A stretch of DNA of 5,121 nt from an uncultured bacterium (GTDB taxonomy: Bacteria; Bacillota; Clostridia; Lachnospirales; Lachnospiraceae), in the NCBI GenBank assembly GCA_946543095.1, contig CAMNLO010000148.1:1-5121 (forward strand), read 5' to 3'. A model generated the notes under the pieces. That model did not search any database. It saw nothing but the letters and a program-made list of their open reading frames with translations, and was not told where the DNA came from. Of the stretch, positions 1 to 5,121 are shown piece by piece; the stretch's first letter is position 1; the number at the start of each line of letters is the position of its first letter. The position numbers were made by a program, and so were the translations under genes.

Positions 1-755
1 CCCTGCTGTTTCAGGATGTGGGGGCCACGGAAAACTGTCTCCATTCCAGAAATATCGAGGACATGCACGGGCTGCTCTATATCCTGCCCCGGCTTGCCTT
101 CTTTATGTTCATCGGCATCGCGGGGATGTTCCTTGCTCCCTTCGGCATGCTGATCGCCAAATGGAGCGCCTTAAGAGCCTCTGTGGACAGCCGCAACGTG
201 CTGATGGTGCTCTTTATCGCCTTCGGAAGCGCCACCACCTCCTTCTACTGGACCAAATGGATGGGAAAGCTCATCAGCAAAAGTCACCTGGGAGAGCAGT
301 TCTTCAAGGACGTGACGAAAAAGAACGAGCTGATCTCACTGTACGTGCACGCGGTGCTGATGGTGCTTTTGTGTATGCTGTTCCCGCTGCTGTCTCATAT
401 TTATGTTAACCCGCTCCTGACAGAAATGTACGGTGCTTCCCATGACGTTCTGCCCCAGGAGACCTTATACATTCTGGTGGTCATCATCTTTGCCGTGTTC
501 GTGGTGCCCGTGCTCTCTTATGTGTACGCGAAAAAGCGTCCCTTCAACCGGAAGCTTTCCTATATGAGCGGTATCAATGAGGGGGACAACCGTTCCTTCG
601 TGGATTCCTTCGGGGATTCCAGAAGGCTCTGGCTCTCCAATTATTATTTCTTCAGACAGGTGGGCATCCGGAAGTTGATGATCCCCGGACAGTTGTTTAC
701 AGCGGCGGCGCTGATCATATTGATGATCATGATCATCGGAAGGGGAGTGGTGTAG
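1..755 (+). CDS. echA: EchA, NuoL-like membrane subunit of Ech hydrogenase (3' part)
   Basis: This is the C-terminal part of the large polytopic membrane subunit of an Ech hydrogenase, related to NuoL and Mrp antiporter subunits and thought to carry out ion translocation. The frame is open from the window edge (first full codon at 3) and ends at TAG 753-755, leaving about 250 of the roughly 640 residues usual for the family. Hydrophobic segments are visible at about 95-160, 195-265, 340-410, 465-530 and 675-750. The first holds the pattern IEDMHGL...P...IG.AGM.LAPFGMLIAKW. Its lysine (codon 159-161) lies where NuoL-type proteins have their GFxSK motif. Between the last two helices is a polar stretch with many Arg and Asp residues. 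The gene ends 5 bp before echB, so the two are probably co-translated. The family call rests mainly on this pattern and the neighbours. The sequence does not show whether H+ or Na+ is moved. Confidence 0.88.
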   Translation, partial: LLFQDVGATENCLHSRNIEDMHGLLYILPRLAFFMFIGIAGMFLAPFGMLIAKWSALRASVDSRNVLMVLFIAFGSATTSFYWTKWMGKLISKSHLGEQFFKDVTKKNELISLYVHAVLMVLLCMLFPLLSHIYVNPLLTEMYGASHDVLPQETLYILVVIIFAVFVVPVLSYVYAKKRPFNRKLSYMSGINEGDNRSFVDSFGDSRRLWLSNYYFFRQVGIRKLMIPGQLFTAAALIILMIMIIGRGVV

Positions 756-760
756 ATCCC

Positions 761-1633
761 ATGACAGTAAACCGTATCCTTTATGTAATCGCATACATCG
801 TCCTGGCACCCTTTGCGGGGATTCTTCTGGAGGGGATCGACAGGAAGCTTTCCGCAAGGATGCAGCGCAGAGTGGGGCCTCCGCTGCTGCAGCCCTTCTA
901 TGATGTGGTAAAGCTGTTTAAGAAGCAGGTCATTTCCGTGTCCTCCACCCAGACCTTCTTCCTGCTGACCTACCTGATCCTGATGATCCTGACGGGAGCT
1001 CTGTTTTTCGGGGGCGGCGATATCCTGATGTGCTTCTTCGTTTTGTCCACCGCGGCCACATTCCTCTACTTCGCGGCGGTGGCCTCCTCCTCCCCCTATG
1101 CCACCATCGGCGCCAACAGGGAGCTGATCCAGATGATGACCTATGAGCCCGCGGTGCTCCTTTCCTGCGTGGGCTTTTACCTTTCCGAGGGGACCTTCAA
1201 TGTCTCCCGGATCGCCGTGTCCGAATTCAGCAGCATCCTGTATCTGCCGGGATTTTTTATCGCTTTTGTGTTCATTCTGACCATTAAGCTCAGGAAATCC
1301 CCCTTTGACACCGCCACCTCCCATCATATGCATCAGGAGCTGGTGAAGGGCCTGACCACCGAGATGGGGGCCCAGAACCTGGCCCTGTTCCAGATCGCGG
1401 AGTGGTACGAGCTGGTGTTTTTAATGGGTGTCGTGGGGCTTTATATCATCAATTCCAATCCCTGGTCCATTCCCGCAGCCGTCCTTGTGGTGCTGGCTTC
1501 CTGGTTTCTGGAGATCCTTATCGACAACACCTCCGCCCGCATGAAATGGGAGGATATGCTGGTGGGGACCTGGATGGTGACCCTGCTCACCGCGGGAGTG
1601 AACCTGCTTGCACTGATGCTGATCAAAGCATAG
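761..1633 (+). CDS. echB: EchB, NuoH-like membrane anchor subunit
   Basis: This 290-residue integral membrane protein is homologous to NuoH/HycD, the subunit that joins the soluble electron-transfer arm to the membrane arm. Diagnostic stretches are EGIDRK (residues 24-29) followed by RMQRRVGPPLLQPFYDVVK (33-51), the family's first cytoplasmic loop. SPYATIGANRE...MTYEP lies at 111-130. The acidic loop K179-SPFD...HQELVKG...TE (to 201) is the Ech form of the NuoH segment RAPFD...E.ELV.GY..E. Roughly eight hydrophobic segments separate these. Length is normal. ATG 761 is chosen because the frame upstream offers no other start. A purine-rich AGGGGAG (741-747) lies 13 bp away, a long spacing, so coupling to termination of echA (TAG 753-755) is likely. 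It sits between echA and echC as in other ech operons. Confidence 0.95.
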   Translation: MTVNRILYVIAYIVLAPFAGILLEGIDRKLSARMQRRVGPPLLQPFYDVVKLFKKQVISVSSTQTFFLLTYLILMILTGALFFGGGDILMCFFVLSTAATFLYFAAVASSSPYATIGANRELIQMMTYEPAVLLSCVGFYLSEGTFNVSRIAVSEFSSILYLPGFFIAFVFILTIKLRKSPFDTATSHHMHQELVKGLTTEMGAQNLALFQIAEWYELVFLMGVVGLYIINSNPWSIPAAVLVVLASWFLEILIDNTSARMKWEDMLVGTWMVTLLTAGVNLLALMLIKA

Positions 1634-1645
1634 GTTAACATAATA
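1633..1645 (+). repeat. Junction repeat copy 1 (GGTTAACATAATA)
   Basis: This is the first of five same-strand copies of an element with consensus about RRTTDACATAAYW. It starts on the last base of the echB stop codon and fills half of the 24-bp gap before echC, just upstream of the GGAG ribosome binding site (1648-1651). It is identical over 13 bp to the copy before echF (3824-3836). Over 17 bp (1634-1650) it matches the copy after echC (2133-2149) at 14 positions. Its function is unknown. Confidence 0.6.
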
Positions 1646-1657
1646 TCGGAGACAGTA

Positions 1658-2137
1658 ATGGCAAATATCAAACGATCCCCCTGGCTTCTGCATTATGACG
1701 GCTCTTCCTGCAACGGCTGCGACATCGAGGTGCTGGCTTCCTTAACGCCGGTGTATGATGCGGAGCGTTTCGGCGTCATGAACACCGGAGACCCGCTGCA
1801 GGCGGATATCCTGCTGATCACCGGGGGCATCAACACTCAGAACAGAGATGTGGTAAAGCAGCTGTATAAGCAGATGCCCAGGCCCAAGGTGGTGGTGGCG
1901 GTGGGAGTCTGCGCCTGCACGGGCGGGGTCTTCAAGGACTGCTACAATATCCTGGGAGGCGCTGACGAGGTGGTCCCCGTGGACATTTACGTGCCCGGCT
2001 GCGCCGCCAGGCCCCAGGCCATCATCGACGGGATCATCCAGGCGGTGGAGCTCTTCCAGCAGCGTTCCGAGGAACACGACCGGCTGGTGCGGGATATGAA
2101 GGCCTGGGGGAAACGGAAACCGAAGGCGGAAAGTTGA
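1658..2137 (+). CDS. echC: EchC, NuoB-like small (electron-transfer) subunit of NiFe hydrogenase
   Basis: This 159-residue soluble subunit carries the proximal 4Fe-4S cluster that hands electrons to the NiFe site of EchE. It is homologous to NuoB/HycG. Visible ligands are C18 and C21 (SSCNGCDIE), C85 in GVCACTGG and C115 in VPGCAARP. Together these are the CxxC...GxCxxxGG...PGC pattern of group 4 small subunits, and not the adjacent Cys pair of complex I NuoB. A hydrophobic strand LLITGG (52-57) and the loop before C85 fit the flavodoxin-like fold. There is no Tat signal, so it faces the cytoplasm. ATG 1658 has GGAG (1648-1651) 6 bp upstream. An extra cysteine, C87, lies two residues after ligand C85. 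The position after C115 is Ala where many relatives have Pro. Neither change should affect cluster binding. The C-terminal 25 residues are highly charged. Confidence 0.96.
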   Translation: MANIKRSPWLLHYDGSSCNGCDIEVLASLTPVYDAERFGVMNTGDPLQADILLITGGINTQNRDVVKQLYKQMPRPKVVVAVGVCACTGGVFKDCYNILGGADEVVPVDIYVPGCAARPQAIIDGIIQAVELFQQRSEEHDRLVRDMKAWGKRKPKAES

Positions 2138-2144
2138 CATAACA
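2132..2144 (+). repeat. Junction repeat copy 2 (AGTTGACATAACA)
   Basis: This copy of the junction element overlaps the end of echC. The echC stop codon TGA (2135-2137) is part of the element. The similarity to copy 1 continues past the core into ATCG. It contains TTGACA, but no convincing -10 box follows at 16-18 bp. Confidence 0.6.
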
Positions 2145-2156
2145 TCGAAATGCATG

Positions 2157-2166
2157 CGGATATCCG
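2157..2166 (+). repeat. 10-bp perfect palindrome CGGATATCCG
   Basis: This perfect self-complementary decamer lies midway between junction repeat copies 2 and 3 in the echC-echD gap. It could be a dimeric protein site or chance. It has no loop, so it is not a good RNA hairpin or terminator. Confidence 0.35.
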
Positions 2167-2178
2167 ATTGACATAATT
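2166..2178 (+). repeat. Junction repeat copy 3 (GATTGACATAATT)
   Basis: This is the third copy of the junction element, in the echC-echD gap, 34 bp downstream of copy 2 in the same orientation. It matches the consensus RRTTDACATAAYW. It lies about 60 bp before the preferred echD start, in the most A/T-rich part of the gap. Confidence 0.6.
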
Positions 2179-2226
2179 GATAGAAACGCAAAATTCCGAC
2201 GCCATAGGGTATCATGGCAGATACAG

Positions 2227-2232
2227 AAAGGA
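2227..2232 (+). promoter_or_regulatory. Ribosome binding site deciding the echD start
   Basis: AAAGGA ends 5 bp before ATG 2238. The earlier in-frame ATG at 2214 has only AGGG (2206-2209) 4 bp away, a weaker and too-close match, so 2238 is preferred. Confidence 0.6.
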
Positions 2233-2237
2233 AATTC

Positions 2238-2606
2238 ATGGGTAAGGTATTGAATCCCGCGCCGGTGATCGAGGAGATCCCAGATGATCATCTTTTGAAG
2301 CGGGTGATGGAAATGAAGAAGGGAGGCTTCCGGCTGTCCCAGGTCTGTGCGGCCTTTGTGGACGGAAAGTTCGAGCTGAGCTATTCCTTCGGAGACGATG
2401 AGACCTACGAGTATGTGACCCTCAGGGTGGTGATCGATCCGGAAACGGAGATCCCTTCCATAACGGAGATCATCCCCCAGGCCCTGTTCTACGAAAATGA
2501 AATGAAGGAGCTGTTCGGCGTGAAGATCAGAATGATCAGCGTGGACTATGAGAATAAGCTCTACAGGATCGAAAAGGAGGCCCCCTTTGGACCGGGAAAA
2601 GACTGA
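2238..2606 (+). CDS. echD: EchD, NuoC-like 30-kDa-type subunit
   Basis: This is a small soluble subunit (122 residues from ATG 2238, or 130 from the in-frame ATG 2214) homologous to the NuoC / HycE N-terminal domain. It packs against the catalytic subunit and carries no cofactor ligands. The family signature is the segment ALFYENEMKELFGVKI (residues 82-97), matching the ERE..DLFG motif at the end of the NuoC domain. Upstream lie two beta-strand-rich stretches (FELSYSF, YVTLRVVID). Only one cysteine (C37) is present, fitting a subunit without iron-sulfur clusters. I prefer 2238 for its better ribosome binding site; the extra eight residues from 2214 show no recognisable motif. It is short, as EchD proteins usually are. 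Its last 20 bp overlap the preferred start of echE. Confidence 0.9.
   Translation: MGKVLNPAPVIEEIPDDHLLKRVMEMKKGGFRLSQVCAAFVDGKFELSYSFGDDETYEYVTLRVVIDPETEIPSITEIIPQALFYENEMKELFGVKIRMISVDYENKLYRIEKEAPFGPGKD
2572..2580 (+). promoter_or_regulatory. Strong Shine-Dalgarno inside echD setting a TTG start for echE
   Basis: AAAAGGAGG within the echD coding sequence ends 6 bp before TTG 2587, which is in frame with echE. The ATG at 2548 in the same frame has no comparable site upstream. This is the strongest ribosome binding site in the window. Confidence 0.8.
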
Positions 2607-3714
2607 GCGTCTGGAAACCAACAGAAGCATCGAAGGGAAGCGCAGCGTCATTCCCTTCGGACCGCAGCATCCCGTGCTTCCGGAGCCCATCCATATCGAC
2701 CTTGTCATTGAGGACGAGACGGTTCTGGAAGCCATCCCCTCCGTGGGCTTCATCCACAGGGGGCTGGAAAGCCTTGCGGCAAAGCGGGATTTTAACCAGC
2801 TGATCTACGTGGCGGAGCGCACCTGCGGCATCTGCTCCTTCCAGCACGGAATGGGCTACGCGGAGGCGGTGGAGCATGTCTTCGGCATCGAGATCCCCAT
2901 CCGGGCAAGGTTCCTCAGGACCATCTGGGCAGAACTGGGGAGGATGCATTCCCATCTGCTCTGGCTGGGGCTCCTGGCGGACGGCTTCGGCTACGAAAAC
3001 CTGTTTTACCAGTGCTGGCGGATACGGGAAAAGGTGCTGGATCTTCAGGAAGCCACCACCGGCGGACGCCTGATCTTCTCTGTAAACTGTATCGGCGGCG
3101 TCATCAAGGATATCCCGGAGGAGCTGCTGAAGAAGATCCTGGCTTCCATTGCGGAGGTGGAAGAGGAGCTGAAGGTGCTGCAGAAGACCTTCATGGAGGA
3201 CTACACGGTCCGCTCCAGGCTTTCCGGAGTGGGGATCCTGACAAGGCAGCAGGTCCACGAGCTGGGCTGCGCCGGGCCTGTGGCCAGAGCCAGCGGCGTT
3301 TCCTGCGATATGCGGATCACGGGCTACGGCGCCTATCCCGAGCTGGATTTCGAACCCGTCACCGCTTCGGAGGGCGATGCCTATGCCCGCTGCGACTGCA
3401 GGCTCAGGGAGGTGTTCCAGTCCATCGATCTGCTGCGCCAGGCCATCGGAAGGATGCCGGCGGAGAAGGATTTAAGCACCCCCGTCAAGGGAAATCCCGA
3501 GGGGGAATACTTCATGAGAGTGGAGCAGCCCAGAGGGGAAGCGGTGTACTATGTGAAGGGGACGGGAAAGCCCATGCTGGAACGGTTCCGCATCCGCACC
3601 CCCACCTTCGCGAACCTGCCGGGGCTGTGCGAAATGCTGAAGAATACAAAGCTGTCAGATGTAGGGCTTCTGGTGCTGACCATCGATCCCTGCGTCAGCT
3701 GCACCGAACGATAA
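2587..3714 (+). CDS. echE: EchE, NiFe catalytic large subunit (NuoD-like)
   Basis: This is the catalytic subunit that reversibly reduces protons to H2 with electrons from EchC, on the cytoplasmic side of the complex. From TTG 2587 it has 375 residues, near the family's usual 360 or so. Nickel ligands are complete: C80 and C83 in ERTCGICSFQH, C369 and C372 in DPCVSC. Other conserved parts are PFGPQHPVLPEP (23-34), HRGLE (57-61), ELGRMHSHLLWLG (116-128) and GGRLIFSVNCIGGV (159-172), all shared with NuoD. The four cysteines separate it from complex I, whose NuoD has lost them. The protein stops three residues after the last ligand (TER), so it lacks the C-terminal peptide that most NiFe hydrogenases lose to a maturation protease. 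Ech and CooH enzymes are known to share this trait. Start: TTG 2587 follows a strong AAAAGGAGG; ATG 2548 would add 13 basic residues without a good ribosome site. It overlaps echD by 20 bp. Confidence 0.96.
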   Translation: MDREKTERLETNRSIEGKRSVIPFGPQHPVLPEPIHIDLVIEDETVLEAIPSVGFIHRGLESLAAKRDFNQLIYVAERTCGICSFQHGMGYAEAVEHVFGIEIPIRARFLRTIWAELGRMHSHLLWLGLLADGFGYENLFYQCWRIREKVLDLQEATTGGRLIFSVNCIGGVIKDIPEELLKKILASIAEVEEELKVLQKTFMEDYTVRSRLSGVGILTRQQVHELGCAGPVARASGVSCDMRITGYGAYPELDFEPVTASEGDAYARCDCRLREVFQSIDLLRQAIGRMPAEKDLSTPVKGNPEGEYFMRVEQPRGEAVYYVKGTGKPMLERFRIRTPTFANLPGLCEMLKNTKLSDVGLLVLTIDPCVSCTER

Positions 3715-3719
3715 GAATT

Positions 3720-3732
3720 GATTTACATAACA
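3720..3732 (+). repeat. Junction repeat copy 4 (GATTTACATAACA)
   Basis: This copy of the junction element begins 5 bp after the echE stop codon (TAA 3712-3714), at the left edge of the 124-bp echE-echF gap. Copy 5 sits at the right edge of the same gap. Confidence 0.55.
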
Positions 3733-3823
3733 TAAACCATCCGTATGGCTGAGGAATACGCTGATCAAAGCGGAATGAATCGGCTTTTTCCTGGCAATTC
3801 GGACGGGTGATACGAGAGATTGA

Positions 3824-3836
3824 GGTTAACATAATA
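3824..3836 (+). repeat. Junction repeat copy 5 (GGTTAACATAATA)
   Basis: This copy is identical over 13 bp to copy 1. It ends 2 bp before the echF start codon and overlaps the end of the nearest Shine-Dalgarno-like GAGG (3822-3825). The element therefore occupies almost exactly the ribosome-binding spacer of echF, and its TAA (3827-3829) also closes the echF frame upstream. Confidence 0.6.
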
Positions 3837-3838
3837 CT

Positions 3839-4300
3839 ATGGCAATCCTGCAATACGCCTCAGAGGCGATCAAAAATCTGTTCAGGCCTCCCGTGACCAC
3901 CGAGTATCCCTTCAGGCCCTTTGAGTATCCCGAGGGGACGAGAGGGCATGTGGAGATCACCATCGACGACTGCATCGGCTGCGGCATGTGCGTGAGGGCC
4001 TGCCCTTCCAGTGCTTTAAGCGTGGACAGGCTCGGCGGGACCTGGACCATTAACCGCTTCGACTGCATCGCCTGCGGCTATTGCGTGCTGAAATGTCCGA
4101 AGAAATGCCTGCGGATGGAGACCGGGTATCAGACGCCGGGTCCCGAAAAGCAGGCTGTTCTCTACACAAAATCCCCGGAACAGCTGGAAAAAGAGAAAAA
4201 GCAGCGGGAGGAGGCAGCGGCAAAGGCAGCTGAGGCAAAGCGGCTTATGGAGGAAAAGAAGGCTGCCGAAGCGGCAAAGGAGGCAAAGGAAGCGGAATAA
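3839..4300 (+). CDS. echF: EchF, 2x[4Fe-4S] polyferredoxin subunit with charged C-terminal tail
   Basis: This electron-entry subunit would take electrons from reduced ferredoxin and pass them to EchC. It is related to NuoI/HycF. Two classic cluster motifs are visible: C45-IGCGMCVRAC-C55-P and C76-IACGYCVLKC-C86-P, enough for two 4Fe-4S clusters. The N-terminus has the short LFRPPVTTEYPFRP stretch typical of NuoI/EchF proteins. From about residue 112 the protein becomes almost purely Lys, Glu, Ala and Arg to its end at 153. This tail is probably a long charged helix or coiled coil and goes beyond the usual EchF length of about 120-130. ATG 3839 is the first possible start, since TAA lies in frame just upstream. 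The nearest Shine-Dalgarno-like sequence, GAGG (3822-3825), is 13 bp away, so initiation may be weak. The stop codon abuts the hypF start. Confidence 0.95.
   Translation: MAILQYASEAIKNLFRPPVTTEYPFRPFEYPEGTRGHVEITIDDCIGCGMCVRACPSSALSVDRLGGTWTINRFDCIACGYCVLKCPKKCLRMETGYQTPGPEKQAVLYTKSPEQLEKEKKQREEAAAKAAEAKRLMEEKKAAEAAKEAKEAE
4285..4292 (+). promoter_or_regulatory. Ribosome binding site for hypF within the echF tail
   Basis: AAAGGAAG ends 8 bp before the hypF ATG. A second, stronger-looking AAAGGAGG (4276-4283) lies 17 bp away, too far for a typical site. Both come from the Lys/Glu codons of the EchF tail. Confidence 0.6.
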
Positions 4301-5121
4301 ATGGCCTCGGAAACGCTGTTCAGATCTCTCTACCATGTCTACGGTCTTGTCCAGGGCGTAGGCTTCAGACCCTTTGTGGCTTCCCTTGCGGTGAAGCTGA
4401 GAGTGGAGGGCTATGTCAAAAACCTGGATGGCATCGTGGAGATGTATCTGGTGGGAGAAAGACAGCAGGTGGATAGGCTCCTTTCCCGGCTGATCCGGCT
4501 GGACGGGAAGGATCCCGAACTGCCGGGAGCCAGAGTGCTCAGGATCGAGGAACTCCCGGATCATTCCGGGGAAAAGGTATGCGGCTTCAGGATCCTGGAA
4601 AGCTCCGGGGGCAGTACCAGGCTCCGCATCCTGCCGCCGGATATCGCTACCTGTCCCGAATGCCGAAAAGAACTGTTTGATCCGGGAAACCGCCGGTTTC
4701 GTTATCCCTTCATTTCCTGCAGCTCCTGCGGCCCCAGGTATTCCATTCTGCGGAAGGTTCCCTTTGACAGGGAAAACACTTCCATGGATATTTTTCCCAT
4801 GTGTCACAAATGCGGCGGAGAGTATATGACCTCTCCCCGGCGCCGCCATGCCCAGACCATCTCCTGCCCGGAGTGCGGGCCGAAGCTGATGCTGATCCCG
4901 GATGCGGGGAGCTGCCGGCCGGGAGAAGAGCCGCTTAAGGCCTATGCGGGTGAGGACGCCCTGAAAATGGCCGTCAGGGAGCTGAAGCTTGGAAAGATCA
5001 TCGCCGTGAAGGATATCGGCGGATTTCATCTGGCCTTCCGGGCCCTGGACAGGAAAGCCGCCCTCCGGCTGCAGGCCTTTAAACGACGGGAGGGAAGGGC
5101 CTTCGCGGTGATGTTCCCGGA
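4301..5121 (+). CDS. hypF: HypF, carbamoyltransferase for NiFe hydrogenase maturation (5' part)
   Basis: HypF uses carbamoyl phosphate and ATP to carbamoylate HypE, the first step in making the CN ligands of the NiFe centre. The frame is open from ATG 4301 to the window end, giving 273 codons of a protein that is normally about 750 residues. Domains in order: an acylphosphatase domain (about 10-100) with VYGLVQGVGFRPF and the catalytic residues R23 and N41; a zinc-finger region with four CxxC pairs (C118/C121, C140/C143, C168/C171, C189/C192), including CSSCGPR and CPECGP; and the start of a YrdC-like domain from about residue 225 with KLGKIIAVKDIGGFHLA and KRREGRAFAVM. The echF TAA abuts its ATG, so the two are likely translationally coupled. 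Further hyp genes probably follow outside the window. No frameshift is seen. Confidence 0.95.
   Translation, partial: MASETLFRSLYHVYGLVQGVGFRPFVASLAVKLRVEGYVKNLDGIVEMYLVGERQQVDRLLSRLIRLDGKDPELPGARVLRIEELPDHSGEKVCGFRILESSGGSTRLRILPPDIATCPECRKELFDPGNRRFRYPFISCSSCGPRYSILRKVPFDRENTSMDIFPMCHKCGGEYMTSPRRRHAQTISCPECGPKLMLIPDAGSCRPGEEPLKAYAGEDALKMAVRELKLGKIIAVKDIGGFHLAFRALDRKAALRLQAFKRREGRAFAVMFP

Larger units (their letters stand above)
3715..3838 (+). other. 124-bp gap between echE and echF
   Basis: This is the longest non-coding stretch in the window. It has a junction repeat at each end (3720-3732 and 3824-3836). Between them I see no convincing gene, terminator (no GC stem with a U-run) or promoter. 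The only inverted repeat is a weak 5-bp stem, CGTAT (3742-3746) with ATACG (3756-3760), around a 9-base loop. A 21-codon open frame (3745-3810) has no ribosome binding site. Confidence 0.5.

Noticed and set aside
644..1333. Long open frame on the minus strand (229 codons) opposite echA/echB
   Set aside because: Its product is a Gly/His/Gln-rich string with no recognisable domain. It is the mirror of well-supported membrane protein genes in GC-rich DNA.
2134..2196. Promoters built on TTGACA at 2134-2139 or 2168-2173
   Set aside because: The -35-like hexamers are perfect, but at 16-18 bp spacing the following hexamers (for example CGGATA or AAATTC) are poor -10 boxes. The TTGACA is also just one variant of the repeated element.
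2214..2237. Earlier ATG for echD at 2214
   Set aside because: It is possible but has a weaker, too-close ribosome site. The extra residues MADTERKF carry no motif. Kept only as an alternative.
2536..3258. Minus-strand open frames opposite echD/echE (2034-2753, 2536-3258)
   Set aside because: These are shadows of echD and echE, with low-complexity His/Leu/Gln-rich products and no domain.
761..3714. Respiratory complex I (nuo) operon instead of a hydrogenase
   Set aside because: EchE keeps both CxxC nickel-binding pairs, EchC has the hydrogenase-type CxxC pattern, and hypF follows. Complex I NuoD lacks the nickel cysteines.
3760..3771. GCTGATCAAAGC identical to the 3' end of echB (1618-1629)
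   Set aside because: One exact 12-base repeat is about what chance gives in 5 kb, and the flanks do not match.
3745..3810. 21-codon open frame in the echE-echF gap
   Set aside because: It has no ribosome binding site and no recognisable peptide, and it is short enough to be chance.
4016..5029. 337-codon open frame on the minus strand opposite echF/hypF
   Set aside because: The + strand here encodes clear ferredoxin and HypF motifs. The antisense product has no family features and spans two genes.

Overview
The window reads as one strand-consistent operon segment, all genes on the + strand, from an anaerobic bacterium. It encodes a membrane-bound, energy-converting [NiFe] hydrogenase of the Ech type (group 4), followed by the start of the maturation gene hypF. 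Strong AGGAGG-type ribosome binding sites, a TTG start, AGG/AGA arginine codons, fairly GC-rich coding DNA and an ech-hyp gene order known from Clostridia suggest a clostridial Firmicute, perhaps Lachnospiraceae-like. That placement is inference, because no rRNA or other phylogenetic marker is present.

Layout: 1-755 is the 3' part of echA (NuoL-like ion-pump subunit, 5' end outside the window). Next come echB (761-1633, NuoH-like membrane anchor), echC (1658-2137, NuoB-like small subunit), echD (about 2238-2606, NuoC-like), echE (about 2587-3714, NuoD-like NiFe catalytic subunit), echF (3839-4300, two-cluster polyferredoxin) and hypF (4301 to beyond the window end). Spacing is tight (5 bp, 24 bp, a 20-bp overlap, 0 bp) except for a gap of about 100 bp before echD and a 124-bp gap before echF. 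No clear promoter or terminator is visible, so transcription probably starts upstream of the window and continues downstream.

Working together: reduced ferredoxin would deliver electrons to the 4Fe-4S clusters of EchF. They would then pass through the proximal cluster of EchC to the NiFe site of EchE, where protons are reduced to H2. EchD stabilises the soluble arm, EchB joins it to the membrane, and EchA is the likely ion-translocating part. HypF starts synthesis of the CN ligands of the NiFe centre. EchE keeps all four nickel-binding cysteines and ends just after the last one, as in other Ech enzymes, so this is a real hydrogenase and not complex I.

The protein-coding content is a known system and I do not see a new one. 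The least explained signal is a short repeated element, about RRTTDACATAAYW. It occurs five times in the same orientation and only in the junctions around echC, echD and echF. Other points of interest are the TTG start of echE nested in echD, and a long Lys/Glu/Ala-rich C-terminal tail on EchF.
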